Source of the DNA: JBBSDP01 sp038240605
GTDB lineage: Bacteria; Planctomycetota; Phycisphaerae; Tepidisphaerales; Tepidisphaeraceae
Length of the DNA: 64,000 nucleotides
Reading direction: 5' to 3'
Assembly: GCA_038240605.1 (NCBI GenBank)
Contig: JBBSDP010000010.1
Coordinates: 43,919-107,918, forward strand
Shown here one piece after another: positions 8,435 to 16,689 of the stretch (the first letter of the stretch is position 1; each line of letters begins with the position of its first letter). The notes under the pieces were generated by a model. The model was not told the origin of the DNA. It saw only the letters and a list, made by a program, of their open reading frames with translations, and ran no database searches. The position numbers and the translations under genes are program-made.

Positions 8435-9373
8435 ATGGCCGACGTGATGATTAAGACCGTGAACCTCACCAAGCGTTACGGAACGCTGGTGGCGCTGTCG
8501 AACCTCAATCTCGAGATCGAGGAAGGGGACTGTTTCGGCTTTATCGGCCCCAACGGCGCCGGAAAGAGCACGACGATCAAGATCCTCGCGACGCTCCTTC
8601 AGCCGACGTGGGGTGAGGCGCGCGTCTGCGATTACGTCGTCGGATACCAGTCCCGCCTGATCCGTCCGTTGATCGGCTACGTGCCGGATTATTTTGGCGC
8701 CTACGAAGACATGGTGGTCCAGGAGTACCTGGAATTCTTCGCCGCCGCCTACAACATCAACGGCCCGGCCCGCACGAAGATTGTCAACGACGTGCTGGAG
8801 CTGACCGACCTTGCCTACAAGCGCGACGCCCCCGTGGACGGCCTCTCACGCGGAATGAAACAGCGCCTTTCGATCGGACGCGTGCTGGTCCACGATCCCA
8901 AGGTCCTGCTGCTGGACGAACCCGCCGGCAACCTCGACCCGCGCGCCCGCATCGAGATGCGCGAGTTGTTGAAGGAATTGCAGCGGCGTGAAAAGACGAT
9001 CCTGATCAGCTCCCACATTCTTCCTGAGCTGGCGGACCTTTGTAATAAGGTCGGCGTCATCGAGCAGGGCGAGCTGCTCTATAGCGGCCCGGTGACTGAT
9101 ATCGTCCGCCGTGCGCGAACGGGGACGGTCCTGCACGTGGGCGTCGCGGAAAATCAGGAGTTGGCGGCAGCGCTGCTCAGCCAGGACCCCAACATCTCCA
9201 ACGTCGCCGCCAACAACGGGTACATGGAGGTCGCCCTGAAGGATGGGATCACCGACTACAGCTTCGTCCCCCAGCGGCTCATCAGTGCCGGCTACCGTCT
9301 CACGCTGCTGAAGGAAGAAGAAGTCAACCTGGAAACCGCATTCATGCGACTCACAAAAGGGATGGTCCAATAG
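8435..9373 (+). CDS. ABC-2 type transporter ATP-binding protein
   Basis: A 312-residue ATPase. Walker A GPNGAGKST is at 38-46, the signature is LSRGMKQRLS, and Walker B is VLLLDEPAGNLDP, followed by SSHIL in place of a classic switch-loop TH. The LSRGM signature and the C-terminal extension of about 90 residues are typical of the CcmA/NatA group that drives ABC-2 permeases. I prefer the ATG at 8435. A GTG two codons upstream at 8429 is in frame. It lies 56 bases after the large auxiliary gene and 109 bases before the permease gene, so the three form one operon. Confidence 0.92.
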   Translation: MADVMIKTVNLTKRYGTLVALSNLNLEIEEGDCFGFIGPNGAGKSTTIKILATLLQPTWGEARVCDYVVGYQSRLIRPLIGYVPDYFGAYEDMVVQEYLEFFAAAYNINGPARTKIVNDVLELTDLAYKRDAPVDGLSRGMKQRLSIGRVLVHDPKVLLLDEPAGNLDPRARIEMRELLKELQRREKTILISSHILPELADLCNKVGVIEQGELLYSGPVTDIVRRARTGTVLHVGVAENQELAAALLSQDPNISNVAANNGYMEVALKDGITDYSFVPQRLISAGYRLTLLKEEEVNLETAFMRLTKGMVQ

Positions 9374-9374
9374 A

Positions 9375-9482
9375 GAGTTTGGAGTTTAGAGTTTGGGGTT
9401 TAGGTAATGCAAACGCCGCTCCTGACTGAACCCTGAACCCTGAACCCTCCCATGATCCCTCTTCCCTAAACTCTAAACTCTA
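9375..9482. repeat. heptamer-period array with inverted arms before the permease gene
   Basis: The whole gap between the ATPase stop and the permease ATG is made of 7-base-period repeats. The left part (9375-9402) is four copies of GAGTTTR or GGGTTTA. The middle (9426-9446) is three exact CTGAACC copies. The right part (9466-9479) is two CTAAACT copies running into the start codon at 9483. Bases 9382-9394 are perfectly complementary to 9468-9480 (13 bp), and the stem can be extended on both sides with wobble pairs. It leaves no normal ribosome binding site for the downstream gene. Confidence 0.85.
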
Positions 9483-11576
9483 ATGATTGGTCTCGCTGAA
9501 TATGCCTGGCGACTGATTCCGGCCAACCCGATCCTGCTTCGGGTGGTGGAGACCGCGGGGCGGCGACGGCGGGACCTGTTCATCCGTTGCGGGTACCTCG
9601 GGCTGCTGATAACGGTCGTGGTCTTCTCGCTGATCGGCGGCGGGGCCGGTTCCGGCAGCAGCCTCTCGGATTTGGCGAAGACCAGCGCTGTGCTCTTTCA
9701 GCGGATGAGTTATTTGCAGCTTGGGCTGGTGGCACTTCTCGCACCGATCTTCACGGCTAGTGCGATCACCCAGGAAAAGGACAGTCAGACGTACGACATC
9801 CTTCTTACAACGCCGCTAACCAACGGGCAGGTAGTTTTGGGCTCACTGCTCTCGCGGCTGTTCTTCGTGGTAGCGCTGCTGGTCAGCGGCATCCCGATCT
9901 TCTCGATCACGCAGATCTTCGGCGGCGTCGCGATCAGCGCCATCGTCCGCTCCTTCTTCATCGCCGCCGCCACCGCGTTCGTCACCGGCGCGCTGGCGAC
10001 GGCCATCGCGGTCTTCAAGGTCGGCACGCGCCGGACGATCTTCAGCTTTTACCTGTTCGTCGTGGTATACCTGGTGGGGCTGTTCGTGCTCGACCAGGTT
10101 CCCTATTTCCAGATCCCGGGTCACCAGACCAACACCCAGACGCCGTGCCATATAAGCTGGTTCACGGGGTTGCAGCCGTTCCTGGCGCTGCGGGCGACGT
10201 TTCACGATCCGGCGTACAACCCGCCGCTTCTCGGCAACCTTCCCCCCAGCCAGCAGGCATGGCCGGTCGGGTGGTACTTGAGCGATCCGGCCGGTTTCTA
10301 CACGACCGTGATGTTCTTCCTCAGTTTCGTTCTGGTGACCCCGTCGATCGTGCTGCTGCGCCGTCTCGCGCAGTCGACGACGTCGCCGAAGACCTGGCTC
10401 CTGCAGAAGTTCCGCCTCTCCCGCGGCGATCGCACGCGCAAGCCGCGTGTGGTCTGGAACAACCCGATCGCCTGGCGTGAAGCCCGCACCAAGGCCTCGG
10501 CCTTCCGCGCGTCGATGCTGCGATACAGCTTCATCGCGCTGGGTCTCGCCGGGGCACTGGTGCTGGTCTACTTCTTCGCATCGATCGAGGCACCCAAGAG
10601 CACGCAGTACATCGACACGCAGTCGGTCGATCTGAATCACCAGCTTCTCACCGTTTACACGTTCGACGGCACCGCGACGACCCTTCCCATCCAGCCCTAC
10701 ACCTCCTATTTGCTCAATGGCAAGGAGAGCACCCTTGATGCCTTGCGCGGAAAGTTGAGCGTGGTCGCGGTCCCCAACAACGACAAGGCCAACCCGGGCT
10801 GGACGTCGATCACCGCCAGCGATCTGCCGCGCATGCTGAGCGCCGACAATGCGCGCAAGTACCTGCTGGGCGTGGTGACGATCGAGTTTGCGGTCATCCT
10901 GCTGATCGTCACCAACGCCGCCGCCAGCACCGTGACTCGCGAGAAGGAAGACGGCACGCTCGACCTGCTGCTCAGCACGCCGATCACCAGCCGCTATTAC
11001 ATCTGGGGGAAGCTGCGCGGGCTGGTCAGCTTTGTGCTGCCGCTCGTGGCGGTCCCGGTCCTCAGCGCGACGTTCTTCGTCGTCTACGACCTCTTCCGCC
11101 ATTCGGGCAACTGGAACGATGCTGCCTTCCAGTGGATCGTCTTCCCCGAGGCACTGCTGATCCTCCCGGCGACGCTGGTCATCGTCTCCGCCTTCGCGGC
11201 GATCGTCGGCATGCAGATGTCGCTGCGCTGCCGTAAGACGGTCGTCGCGGTGATGAGCGGCGTGGGGATCGTGGTGGGGTTGTGCACGGTCCTGGGTTTC
11301 TGCGGCTTCAACCTTCTCCAGTCGAGCAACGCGAGCGGCATCGGGCCCGTCATCGGGAGCTTCAGCCCTTTCACCGTGATGACGATGGAGATCGACCCGT
11401 ACGAGTTCGCCGAAGGCGCCTTCCCCCGCACCGAGCCGGAGACGCTGGCCTGGGCGCGCATCTGGGTCTTCGTCGTCAGCTTCGTCGCCGTCGCTGCGTA
11501 TACGGGACTGGTGGCGGCGATGTACCGATCGATGGTGAAGAACTTCGACATGACGATCAGGCGGCAGCAGCGGTGA
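9483..11576 (+). CDS. ABC-2 type transporter permease, double-length
   Basis: A 697-residue polytopic membrane protein with two similar halves. A cytoplasmic signature of the form E-K-x(3)-T-x-D-x-L-L-x-T-P-x-T occurs twice: EKDSQTYDILLTTPLT near residue 99 and EKEDGTLDLLLSTPIT near residue 487. Each is followed by a basic turn and a run of helices. ABC-2 permeases normally have one such unit of about 250-300 residues and act as dimers, so this looks like an in-gene duplication that forms the full pore from one chain. A soluble, presumably external segment lies near residues 375-450. It completes the operon with the ATPase and the auxiliary protein at 5922. No stop-proximal terminator is evident. 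Confidence 0.88.
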   Translation: MIGLAEYAWRLIPANPILLRVVETAGRRRRDLFIRCGYLGLLITVVVFSLIGGGAGSGSSLSDLAKTSAVLFQRMSYLQLGLVALLAPIFTASAITQEKDSQTYDILLTTPLTNGQVVLGSLLSRLFFVVALLVSGIPIFSITQIFGGVAISAIVRSFFIAAATAFVTGALATAIAVFKVGTRRTIFSFYLFVVVYLVGLFVLDQVPYFQIPGHQTNTQTPCHISWFTGLQPFLALRATFHDPAYNPPLLGNLPPSQQAWPVGWYLSDPAGFYTTVMFFLSFVLVTPSIVLLRRLAQSTTSPKTWLLQKFRLSRGDRTRKPRVVWNNPIAWREARTKASAFRASMLRYSFIALGLAGALVLVYFFASIEAPKSTQYIDTQSVDLNHQLLTVYTFDGTATTLPIQPYTSYLLNGKESTLDALRGKLSVVAVPNNDKANPGWTSITASDLPRMLSADNARKYLLGVVTIEFAVILLIVTNAAASTVTREKEDGTLDLLLSTPITSRYYIWGKLRGLVSFVLPLVAVPVLSATFFVVYDLFRHSGNWNDAAFQWIVFPEALLILPATLVIVSAFAAIVGMQMSLRCRKTVVAVMSGVGIVVGLCTVLGFCGFNLLQSSNASGIGPVIGSFSPFTVMTMEIDPYEFAEGAFPRTEPETLAWARIWVFVVSFVAVAAYTGLVAAMYRSMVKNFDMTIRRQQR

Positions 11577-11639
11577 AAATTCGCGAACGGCGCAACGCGC
11601 GCCCGGTTCCTGTGACCGCGATCAGTGATATCGCCTCGA

Positions 11640-12605
11640 TCATCCCAGGGCTGAGGCGAGGATCAGCGCGCCGGTTGGAACGGCGTCTTCGCGGAGCGCA
11701 GCCAGGCACACGTCCGGCATCGGCGCAAACGCCTCCATCACGTAGCCCGCCAGTGCCGCCGCAACCGCGGCCCGCAATGGCTCGCCCACCAGCGCCAAGC
11801 CGCCGCCGAGTACGATCATCCGCGGATGCGCCAGATGGACGACGTGCGACAGCGCGAACGCAAGATCGTTACCCACCTCCGTGAGGATGCGCCGCGCAGC
11901 GGCATCGCCTTGGCGACTGGCTTCCGCCAGGTGGCGCGCCTCGTTGCCGGGGCTTTGAGCGACGAGCGTTGCCAGCGGACCGGTCATCCCGGGATCACCG
12001 ATCGCTTTGCGGATTCGCGCATCGACCGCCCAGCCGGAGCAGCGCGATTCGACGATCGTGCCGGCGCGGTCGAGCCGGAGGTGGCCGAACTCCGATTCCC
12101 CCGGCGGGGCGCCGTGATAGATCCGTCCGCCGTTCACGAGCCCGCCTCCCACGCCGCTCCCCATCGTGACGTAGAAGAGCGGATCAGCGGCGTCAGTCGA
12201 CGCACCAGGCCCGGCGCGCCCCGCGCCCGCCCGCGCCTCGGCCAGCGCCGCGACGTTGGCGTCGTTGTCGAGCGCCACCGGCAATCCCGTCTGTTCGCCC
12301 ACCCATCCGCGCAGGTCAAAGCCTTCCCATCCGTCGATCTGGTGCGAACGGCGGATGCGGCCGCATTGGAAATCGACTGGACCGCCAAAGCCAACTCCCA
12401 TTGCCCGCAACATGATTCCGCGACGCAGTTCTTCCAGACCGGCCAAGATTTGGCGGCAGATGCCACCGCCGCCCGCGGCGGGCTCAACCGCAGCGCGCCA
12501 GCGGCGGGCGATTCGCCCATCGGCGTCGCCGGTGACCAGTTGCAGCTTGGTGCCGCCAATTTCAATCCCAAGATACGTTTCAGCTACGCCCGTCATGCCA
12601 GCCAT
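11640..12605 (-). CDS. ROK-family sugar kinase or regulator-like protein
   Basis: A 321-residue protein with the ROK phosphate motif IEIGGTK near residue 14, a LDNDANVAA motif with the catalytic Asp, and the GSGVGGG adenosine loop. ROK kinases phosphorylate glucose, fructose or N-acetyl-aminosugars. The usual zinc site CxCGxxGCxE after the GH motif is replaced by ESRCSGWAVD, which keeps one Cys only, so this belongs to the zinc-less ROK branch or has lost the site. No winged helix precedes the kinase fold, so it is an enzyme rather than a ROK repressor. ATG at 12605 or 12596 could be used. It converges with the permease gene and diverges from the lipoprotein gene at 12768. Confidence 0.85.
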   Translation of the reverse strand: MAGMTGVAETYLGIEIGGTKLQLVTGDADGRIARRWRAAVEPAAGGGGICRQILAGLEELRRGIMLRAMGVGFGGPVDFQCGRIRRSHQIDGWEGFDLRGWVGEQTGLPVALDNDANVAALAEARAGAGRAGPGASTDAADPLFYVTMGSGVGGGLVNGGRIYHGAPPGESEFGHLRLDRAGTIVESRCSGWAVDARIRKAIGDPGMTGPLATLVAQSPGNEARHLAEASRQGDAAARRILTEVGNDLAFALSHVVHLAHPRMIVLGGGLALVGEPLRAAVAAALAGYVMEAFAPMPDVCLAALREDAVPTGALILASALG

Positions 12606-12767
12606 CTTACCGCAACGATACGCGAGAGTTCCTCAGCCCAAGTACCGTCCGCGCCCCCGGACGATCCCTCCCATGTGCCCCAACCTGAAGCGCACTGAGA
12701 TCGCGGCCACCCTCCCTCGCGGCCGGGGCATCCCATCTGCGCAACCCTTGGGCTATACTTCTGTCGT

Positions 12768-13538
12768 ATGGCTTCGCACGGCTCGTTCTACGCAAAGGGA
12801 TGCCTGACGCTTTTCATCGCGGGAATGGGCGGCTGCGCCGCATCCTCGCAACACGCCGTCCCGAAGCCGCTGGACCGCCTCCAGACGGCGTACGACCAGG
12901 GCCGCTTGGAATTCCAGACCGAACTCGCCCAGGGACGTCCAACCGTCGAGATTTACGGCGATGAGGGCGCCACTCCCGGCTTCGACGAAGAGACGGGCCT
13001 GCCGCAGGTGGTGGTGCCGAAGGACGACATGAACCCGACGCTCGCCGGCCGCGTCTCCGGGCATAACGATGCCCTGCGGGAGTACATCGAGCAAAGCGGC
13101 CTGCCCGCGGCGTCGCGAAAGAAGTGGGAAGGGGAGATCCTTCATCCCGGCCGGTATTTCAACGACCAGATGCGCGGCGAATCCCCGCTGCGCCTCGCGA
13201 CCGACGCGCCGCGCGTGGCCTCCCCCGACGGGCGCTTCATCCTGCTGCTTCGCGAGACCACCCCGGACACACGGCCCGCCGCGGCAACGCCGCCGCAGTT
13301 GATCCTCTTTACCCCGATGGCGCAGCAGGCGGTGCCGCTCCCCACCACCCTCTCCGAACAGCGCGACGTCTCCTTCTTCTGGGGCCCGAGCGGCTCCGAC
13401 ACCGCCGTCTTCCGACTCGCCCCGCCCGACGGCGCCGGCGGGCCCGTCTTCTCCACCCTCGACCTGCGCACCGGCCAATGGCTCCATACCGAGCCCCCGA
13501 TCAGCGGCTCCGATGCGCTCTCCCGCTCGGCTGGCTGA
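12768..13538 (+). CDS. putative lipoprotein of unknown function
   Basis: A 256-residue protein I do not recognise. The N-terminus has basic residues, a hydrophobic stretch (12-20) and MGGC at 20-23, which can serve as a lipobox, so it is probably a lipoprotein. The rest is soluble. It has two beta-rich stretches (RFILLLRET and LILFTPM; later SFFWGP and FRLAPP) that look like a partial propeller or WD/TolB-like display, ending QWLHTEPP. No catalytic motif was seen. It stands alone between the divergent ROK gene and the non-coding region at 13540-14060. Confidence 0.6.
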   Translation: MASHGSFYAKGCLTLFIAGMGGCAASSQHAVPKPLDRLQTAYDQGRLEFQTELAQGRPTVEIYGDEGATPGFDEETGLPQVVVPKDDMNPTLAGRVSGHNDALREYIEQSGLPAASRKKWEGEILHPGRYFNDQMRGESPLRLATDAPRVASPDGRFILLLRETTPDTRPAAATPPQLILFTPMAQQAVPLPTTLSEQRDVSFFWGPSGSDTAVFRLAPPDGAGGPVFSTLDLRTGQWLHTEPPISGSDALSRSAG

Positions 13539-13667
13539 CTCTGCTCTGTTTCTGTCGCGCTAGCTGCATTGATTCAACGGAAGTGCGAAGAAATGGCTGC
13601 ATTTTTGTAATTCCTGCTAGCGCCTCAGCCCACCGGCCGATTTGTAAAGTTTTATACATATTATAGA

Positions 13668-14045
13668 GGGACCGCGCGCCGCTGCGGACGCTTGATCGCT
13701 GCTCTTTGGATGGTCACAGAGAGCAACAGGAGGTGAACGACCAGTCCGTAGCGCAAGCAAACTCGATTCGACCACACACGATGGCGAGCCTGCTGGCAAG
13801 GGGCGAAGCCCGGACCTCCGCCAGAAGAAACGGAGGAGGCTGCGGGAGCTGAAGGGTAACGTGTCAAAGCGACCCGCAGAGCGTGTGGGGTGGTTGGAGA
13901 CGCAATGGTCAGGACGTTCTCGTACGTGAACCAGAGAGACCTGCCGCGCGAAGCGAGCGGTGTTCATGCGTCCGTCATCCAGCGGCGCCGAAGAGCCGTC
14001 GGGGCAGGAGTCAGAGCGCCCATCAGAGCGACGACGCGGGGTAAA
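13668..14045 (+). ncRNA. candidate structured RNA, possibly a group II intron domain I remnant
   Basis: About 520 bases (13539-14063) have no credible gene, and most of this folds strongly. Pairings visible by eye are 13680-13689 with 13744-13753 (10 bp, one wobble), 13701-13705 with 13720-13724, 13815-13820 with 13831-13836 (6 bp), 13840-13846 with 13873-13879 (7 bp) and 13881-13884 with 13900-13903. An AT-rich stretch with TATTATA (13659-13665) lies just before it and could be a -10 box. The run of short strings (GCCTGCTGGCAAG, GCTGAAGGGTAACG, ATGGTCAGGACGTTCTCG) reminds me of domain I of bacterial group II introns. No reverse transcriptase or domain V/VI was found, so an intron would be a truncated relic. 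Strand + is inferred from that resemblance. Confidence 0.45.
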
Positions 14046-14063
14046 CGCGGCGGAACGGGTAGT

Positions 14064-15800
14064 TCACAATTTTTCGCCAGCGGGTTGACCACTGCCCTGC
14101 GTAATGGTGAGGACTCGATCGACTGCGCCGCCGGGAAAACGTTCGCGCTTCCCGTCGGGCCAGAGGATGTCGTTTGCATCGATCTTGTCGGCCTTTCCCA
14201 AACCGAAATGAGCGCGGGGGTCGTTGCTGCTGCAATAGCTGTAGCCGGCAAAGATCGGGCGCGTCCATTTGCGGCCGCCTGCGGAAATCTCGACTTGCGC
14301 CCCCAAGGCATCGCGCTTTGCGGTGAGGGCGCGCAGCATCAGCCAGTGGTTTCCGTCGGCGGGGGCGACGTTCTTATACAGGTGCAGCGTATTATCGACG
14401 CTGTTGGTCAGGAGATCGACCCGGCCATCATTCGAGATCGACCCGAAGGCCAGCCCGCGAGTGCTTTCGATGTGTGCGGTAAAATCGCCGGCGCGGGAAG
14501 TCACATCACTGAAGTGGCCGTTGCCGTCCCCGCGGAAAAGCAGGTTCGGCTCGGCATACAAATTCCAGAACGGCGTCAGGTGCGCGCCCGGCAGCGGTGT
14601 GCCGCGGGAGACTCTCCCGTTCACCACTGCAACATCGAGATTCCCGTCATTGTCAAAGTCGAAGCACCCGCAGCCCCACCCGGTGTACGGAAGATCGAAC
14701 TGCGCCATCCCCCCCGCCGCCGACTTGTCGGCGAACGTGCCATCCTCCCTGGGCATGTACAAGGTGTTCTTCTCATTCCGGAAATGGGTGATGAAGAGCG
14801 ACAATCGCCCGTTGTTGAGAACGTCGCCCACCGTGACGCCCATTCCCGCCTCGGCCCTGCCCATGCCGCTGAAGGCGACGCCCCGCTCGATGGCTTCATC
14901 CTTGAATGTGCCGTCGTGCTGATTGACGTAGAGGTTCTGCCGCTCCTCATCGTTGGCGATGTAAAAGTCGACCCACCCGTCGCCGGTGAGATCGGCGCAG
15001 ACCACGCCCCACCCGCGGCCGGGATAAGTGACTCCGGCTTTCTGGGTCACATCGGTAAAGGTGCCGTCGCCGTTGTTGTGATAGAGCGAAACACCGATGC
15101 CCTTGAAGTTGGATGGCCCGCAATAGTCGCGTTTGCCATCATCGCCGGGACAGACCCGGCCCGCATCGAACTCCGCGAAGCGCACGACAAGCAGATCGAG
15201 CAAGCCGTCGCGATCGTAATCGACGAACGTGGCGGATGAGCTCCATATCGGCTGGTCAAGCGCCAATCCCGCTCGCTTCGTCACATCCGTGAAAGTTCCG
15301 TTGCCGTTGTTGTGATACAGGGCGTTGTGCCCGAACGCGGTGATGTATACGTCGGGGAACCCGTCGTTGTCGTAGTCCCCCACCGCCACGCCGTGGGCAT
15401 AGCCAAAGCTCTTCAAGCCCCCGGCGTTGGGAACTTCGCGGAACGAACCATTCACTTCCTGATGGAAGAGCCGATTGGGTACGGTTTCATCGAGATGCCC
15501 CGGCCGGCCGTGACAGATCTGCAGGATGTCTAATTGGCCGTCATTATCGTAATCCAGAAACGCCACACCGCCGGCTGTCGTTTCGGGCGTCGCGTAGGTG
15601 CCGTCGGGCCAGTTCGGCGTCGGGCCGGGCAAGCCCTTCTCGGTGGTGACCTCCTTGAAGAGCGGGGCGCCAGCATCGGAACCGCCGCCCTTGGTCCCCG
15701 TTCTGTCACAGCCGAAAAACAGCCCCAGTATGATTGCGAGGCACGCCAGGGTCCCGCGGAACCATCTGCCTTCCAATGGTTTCAAAGCGTTCACGCTCAT
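14064..15800 (-). CDS. CRTAC1/VCBS-type repeat lipoprotein with UnbV/ASPIC domain
   Basis: A 578-residue protein with a signal anchor ending LGLFFGC (Cys about residue 31), so a likely lipoprotein. The body is a run of FG-GAP/VCBS repeats with calcium-binding patterns such as DYDNDGQLD, DYDNDGFPD, DYDRDGLLD and DFDNDGNLD, each followed by LYHNNGNGTF-like turns. This is an integrin-type beta propeller. The last about 90 residues (GAQVEIS to the end) match the ASPIC/UnbV domain. Such CRTAC1-like proteins are abundant in planctomycetes, and their molecular role is not settled. The gene is single, and its 3' end abuts the structured non-coding region. Confidence 0.88.
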   Translation of the reverse strand: MSVNALKPLEGRWFRGTLACLAIILGLFFGCDRTGTKGGGSDAGAPLFKEVTTEKGLPGPTPNWPDGTYATPETTAGGVAFLDYDNDGQLDILQICHGRPGHLDETVPNRLFHQEVNGSFREVPNAGGLKSFGYAHGVAVGDYDNDGFPDVYITAFGHNALYHNNGNGTFTDVTKRAGLALDQPIWSSSATFVDYDRDGLLDLLVVRFAEFDAGRVCPGDDGKRDYCGPSNFKGIGVSLYHNNGDGTFTDVTQKAGVTYPGRGWGVVCADLTGDGWVDFYIANDEERQNLYVNQHDGTFKDEAIERGVAFSGMGRAEAGMGVTVGDVLNNGRLSLFITHFRNEKNTLYMPREDGTFADKSAAGGMAQFDLPYTGWGCGCFDFDNDGNLDVAVVNGRVSRGTPLPGAHLTPFWNLYAEPNLLFRGDGNGHFSDVTSRAGDFTAHIESTRGLAFGSISNDGRVDLLTNSVDNTLHLYKNVAPADGNHWLMLRALTAKRDALGAQVEISAGGRKWTRPIFAGYSYCSSNDPRAHFGLGKADKIDANDILWPDGKRERFPGGAVDRVLTITQGSGQPAGEKL

Positions 15801-15874
15801 AAATCACCGCCGGCAACGCGCGCCTCTCCGTCTATCGTCCTCGAACCGATATCGCTTTCCAGGCAAAAGGAAGA

Positions 15875-15901
15875 GGGCCGGACTTTTTTCGAGTCCGGCC
15901 C
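15875..15901 (-). terminator. rho-independent terminator of the TPR/PEP-CTERM operon
   Basis: A 10-bp perfect inverted repeat (15875-15884 with 15892-15901, arm GGGCCGGACT) with a 7-base loop lies 36 bases past the PEP-CTERM stop codon. On the minus strand it is followed by a T-rich stretch (TCTTCCTTTTG). The stem is strong. The U-tract is interrupted by C. Confidence 0.8.
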
Positions 15902-15936
15902 CAATTTCCGTTGGAAGATCAAGCAATCGTTCTGAC

Positions 15937-16689
15937 TCAGGCGCGGCGACGGCGGGCGATCAAGCCCATCGCACCGAGACCGAGCAAGCCGAGGCTGGCG
16001 GGTTCAGGAACCTGCACGAGCTGAAAGCCAGCGACGCCGAAACCATCACCTCCTCCGCCCAGATGTTGGACGGTGAGGGTAAGGACCCCGGCGGTTGGGC
16101 TAACATTGTCGAACTGGATGTAATTCCCTGCGTCGTAGGTTCCGATCGGGTTCGTGTTGGTGGACCGGACGTACGGGGTCGAGTTGCTTCCTGCTTGCTC
16201 ACCGGTGTAATAAGAGGTCGATCCGACCGTCGAGATGGCAGTCGGGCCGGCGTTGTTCACCGTCGTGTACTCGATAAGGTTGTAGGTGCCGGTGGGAAGG
16301 TTATTGAAGGTGAACGTGCCGGTCACTCCGTTCATCTTGATGACTCCATAGAGCAGCTCTTGATCGCCAGTAGGGCTGGCTTGGATCCCTCCGTTGATGC
16401 TGTTCCACGAATCGTTGGCGGAATAACCGAGGGTGACCCCCGTCGCCGCACCGCTTGCGTCATTCAGGAACCCGGTGGTGCTGTTGTTGTCGTTGTCGTC
16501 GACGTTGTTGAAATTTATCTGCGGGACGACGCCGGCAGAGTCGCCTGCCGGGATCGTGGGACCGGTATTCCCGCCTCCGTCTCTGCCTTGAAAACTGACT
16601 CCGATGTATGGGATTGGTGCCGCGGAACTGAACGAACTGATCGCGCCACCGACAAGGGCGGCAGCAACAGCCAATGCTTTGAGCTTCAT
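15937..16689 (-). CDS. PEP-CTERM sorting-domain protein
   Basis: A 250-residue secreted protein with an N-terminal signal peptide (cleavage near SSFSSA, residue 23). A beta-rich, Gly/Asn/Thr-rich body follows. At the C-terminus comes a standard PEP-CTERM tripartite tail: VPEPAS, a hydrophobic helix and RRRR-A. Such proteins are recognised by exosortase, which cuts near the PEP motif and anchors or releases the protein at the cell surface. No exosortase gene is in the window. Its ATG overlaps the stop of the TPR lipoprotein gene (ATGA, 16686-16689), and its strong Shine-Dalgarno is inside the upstream coding sequence, so translation is coupled. The terminator at 15875-15901 follows. Confidence 0.92.
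   Translation of the reverse strand: MKLKALAVAAALVGGAISSFSSAAPIPYIGVSFQGRDGGGNTGPTIPAGDSAGVVPQINFNNVDDNDNNSTTGFLNDASGAATGVTLGYSANDSWNSINGGIQASPTGDQELLYGVIKMNGVTGTFTFNNLPTGTYNLIEYTTVNNAGPTAISTVGSTSYYTGEQAGSNSTPYVRSTNTNPIGTYDAGNYIQFDNVSPTAGVLTLTVQHLGGGGDGFGVAGFQLVQVPEPASLGLLGLGAMGLIARRRRA

Noticed and set aside
13890..15239. 449-codon plus-strand frame opposite the VCBS gene
   Set aside because: Antisense to the clear VCBS/UnbV protein; its first part covers the structured non-coding region.
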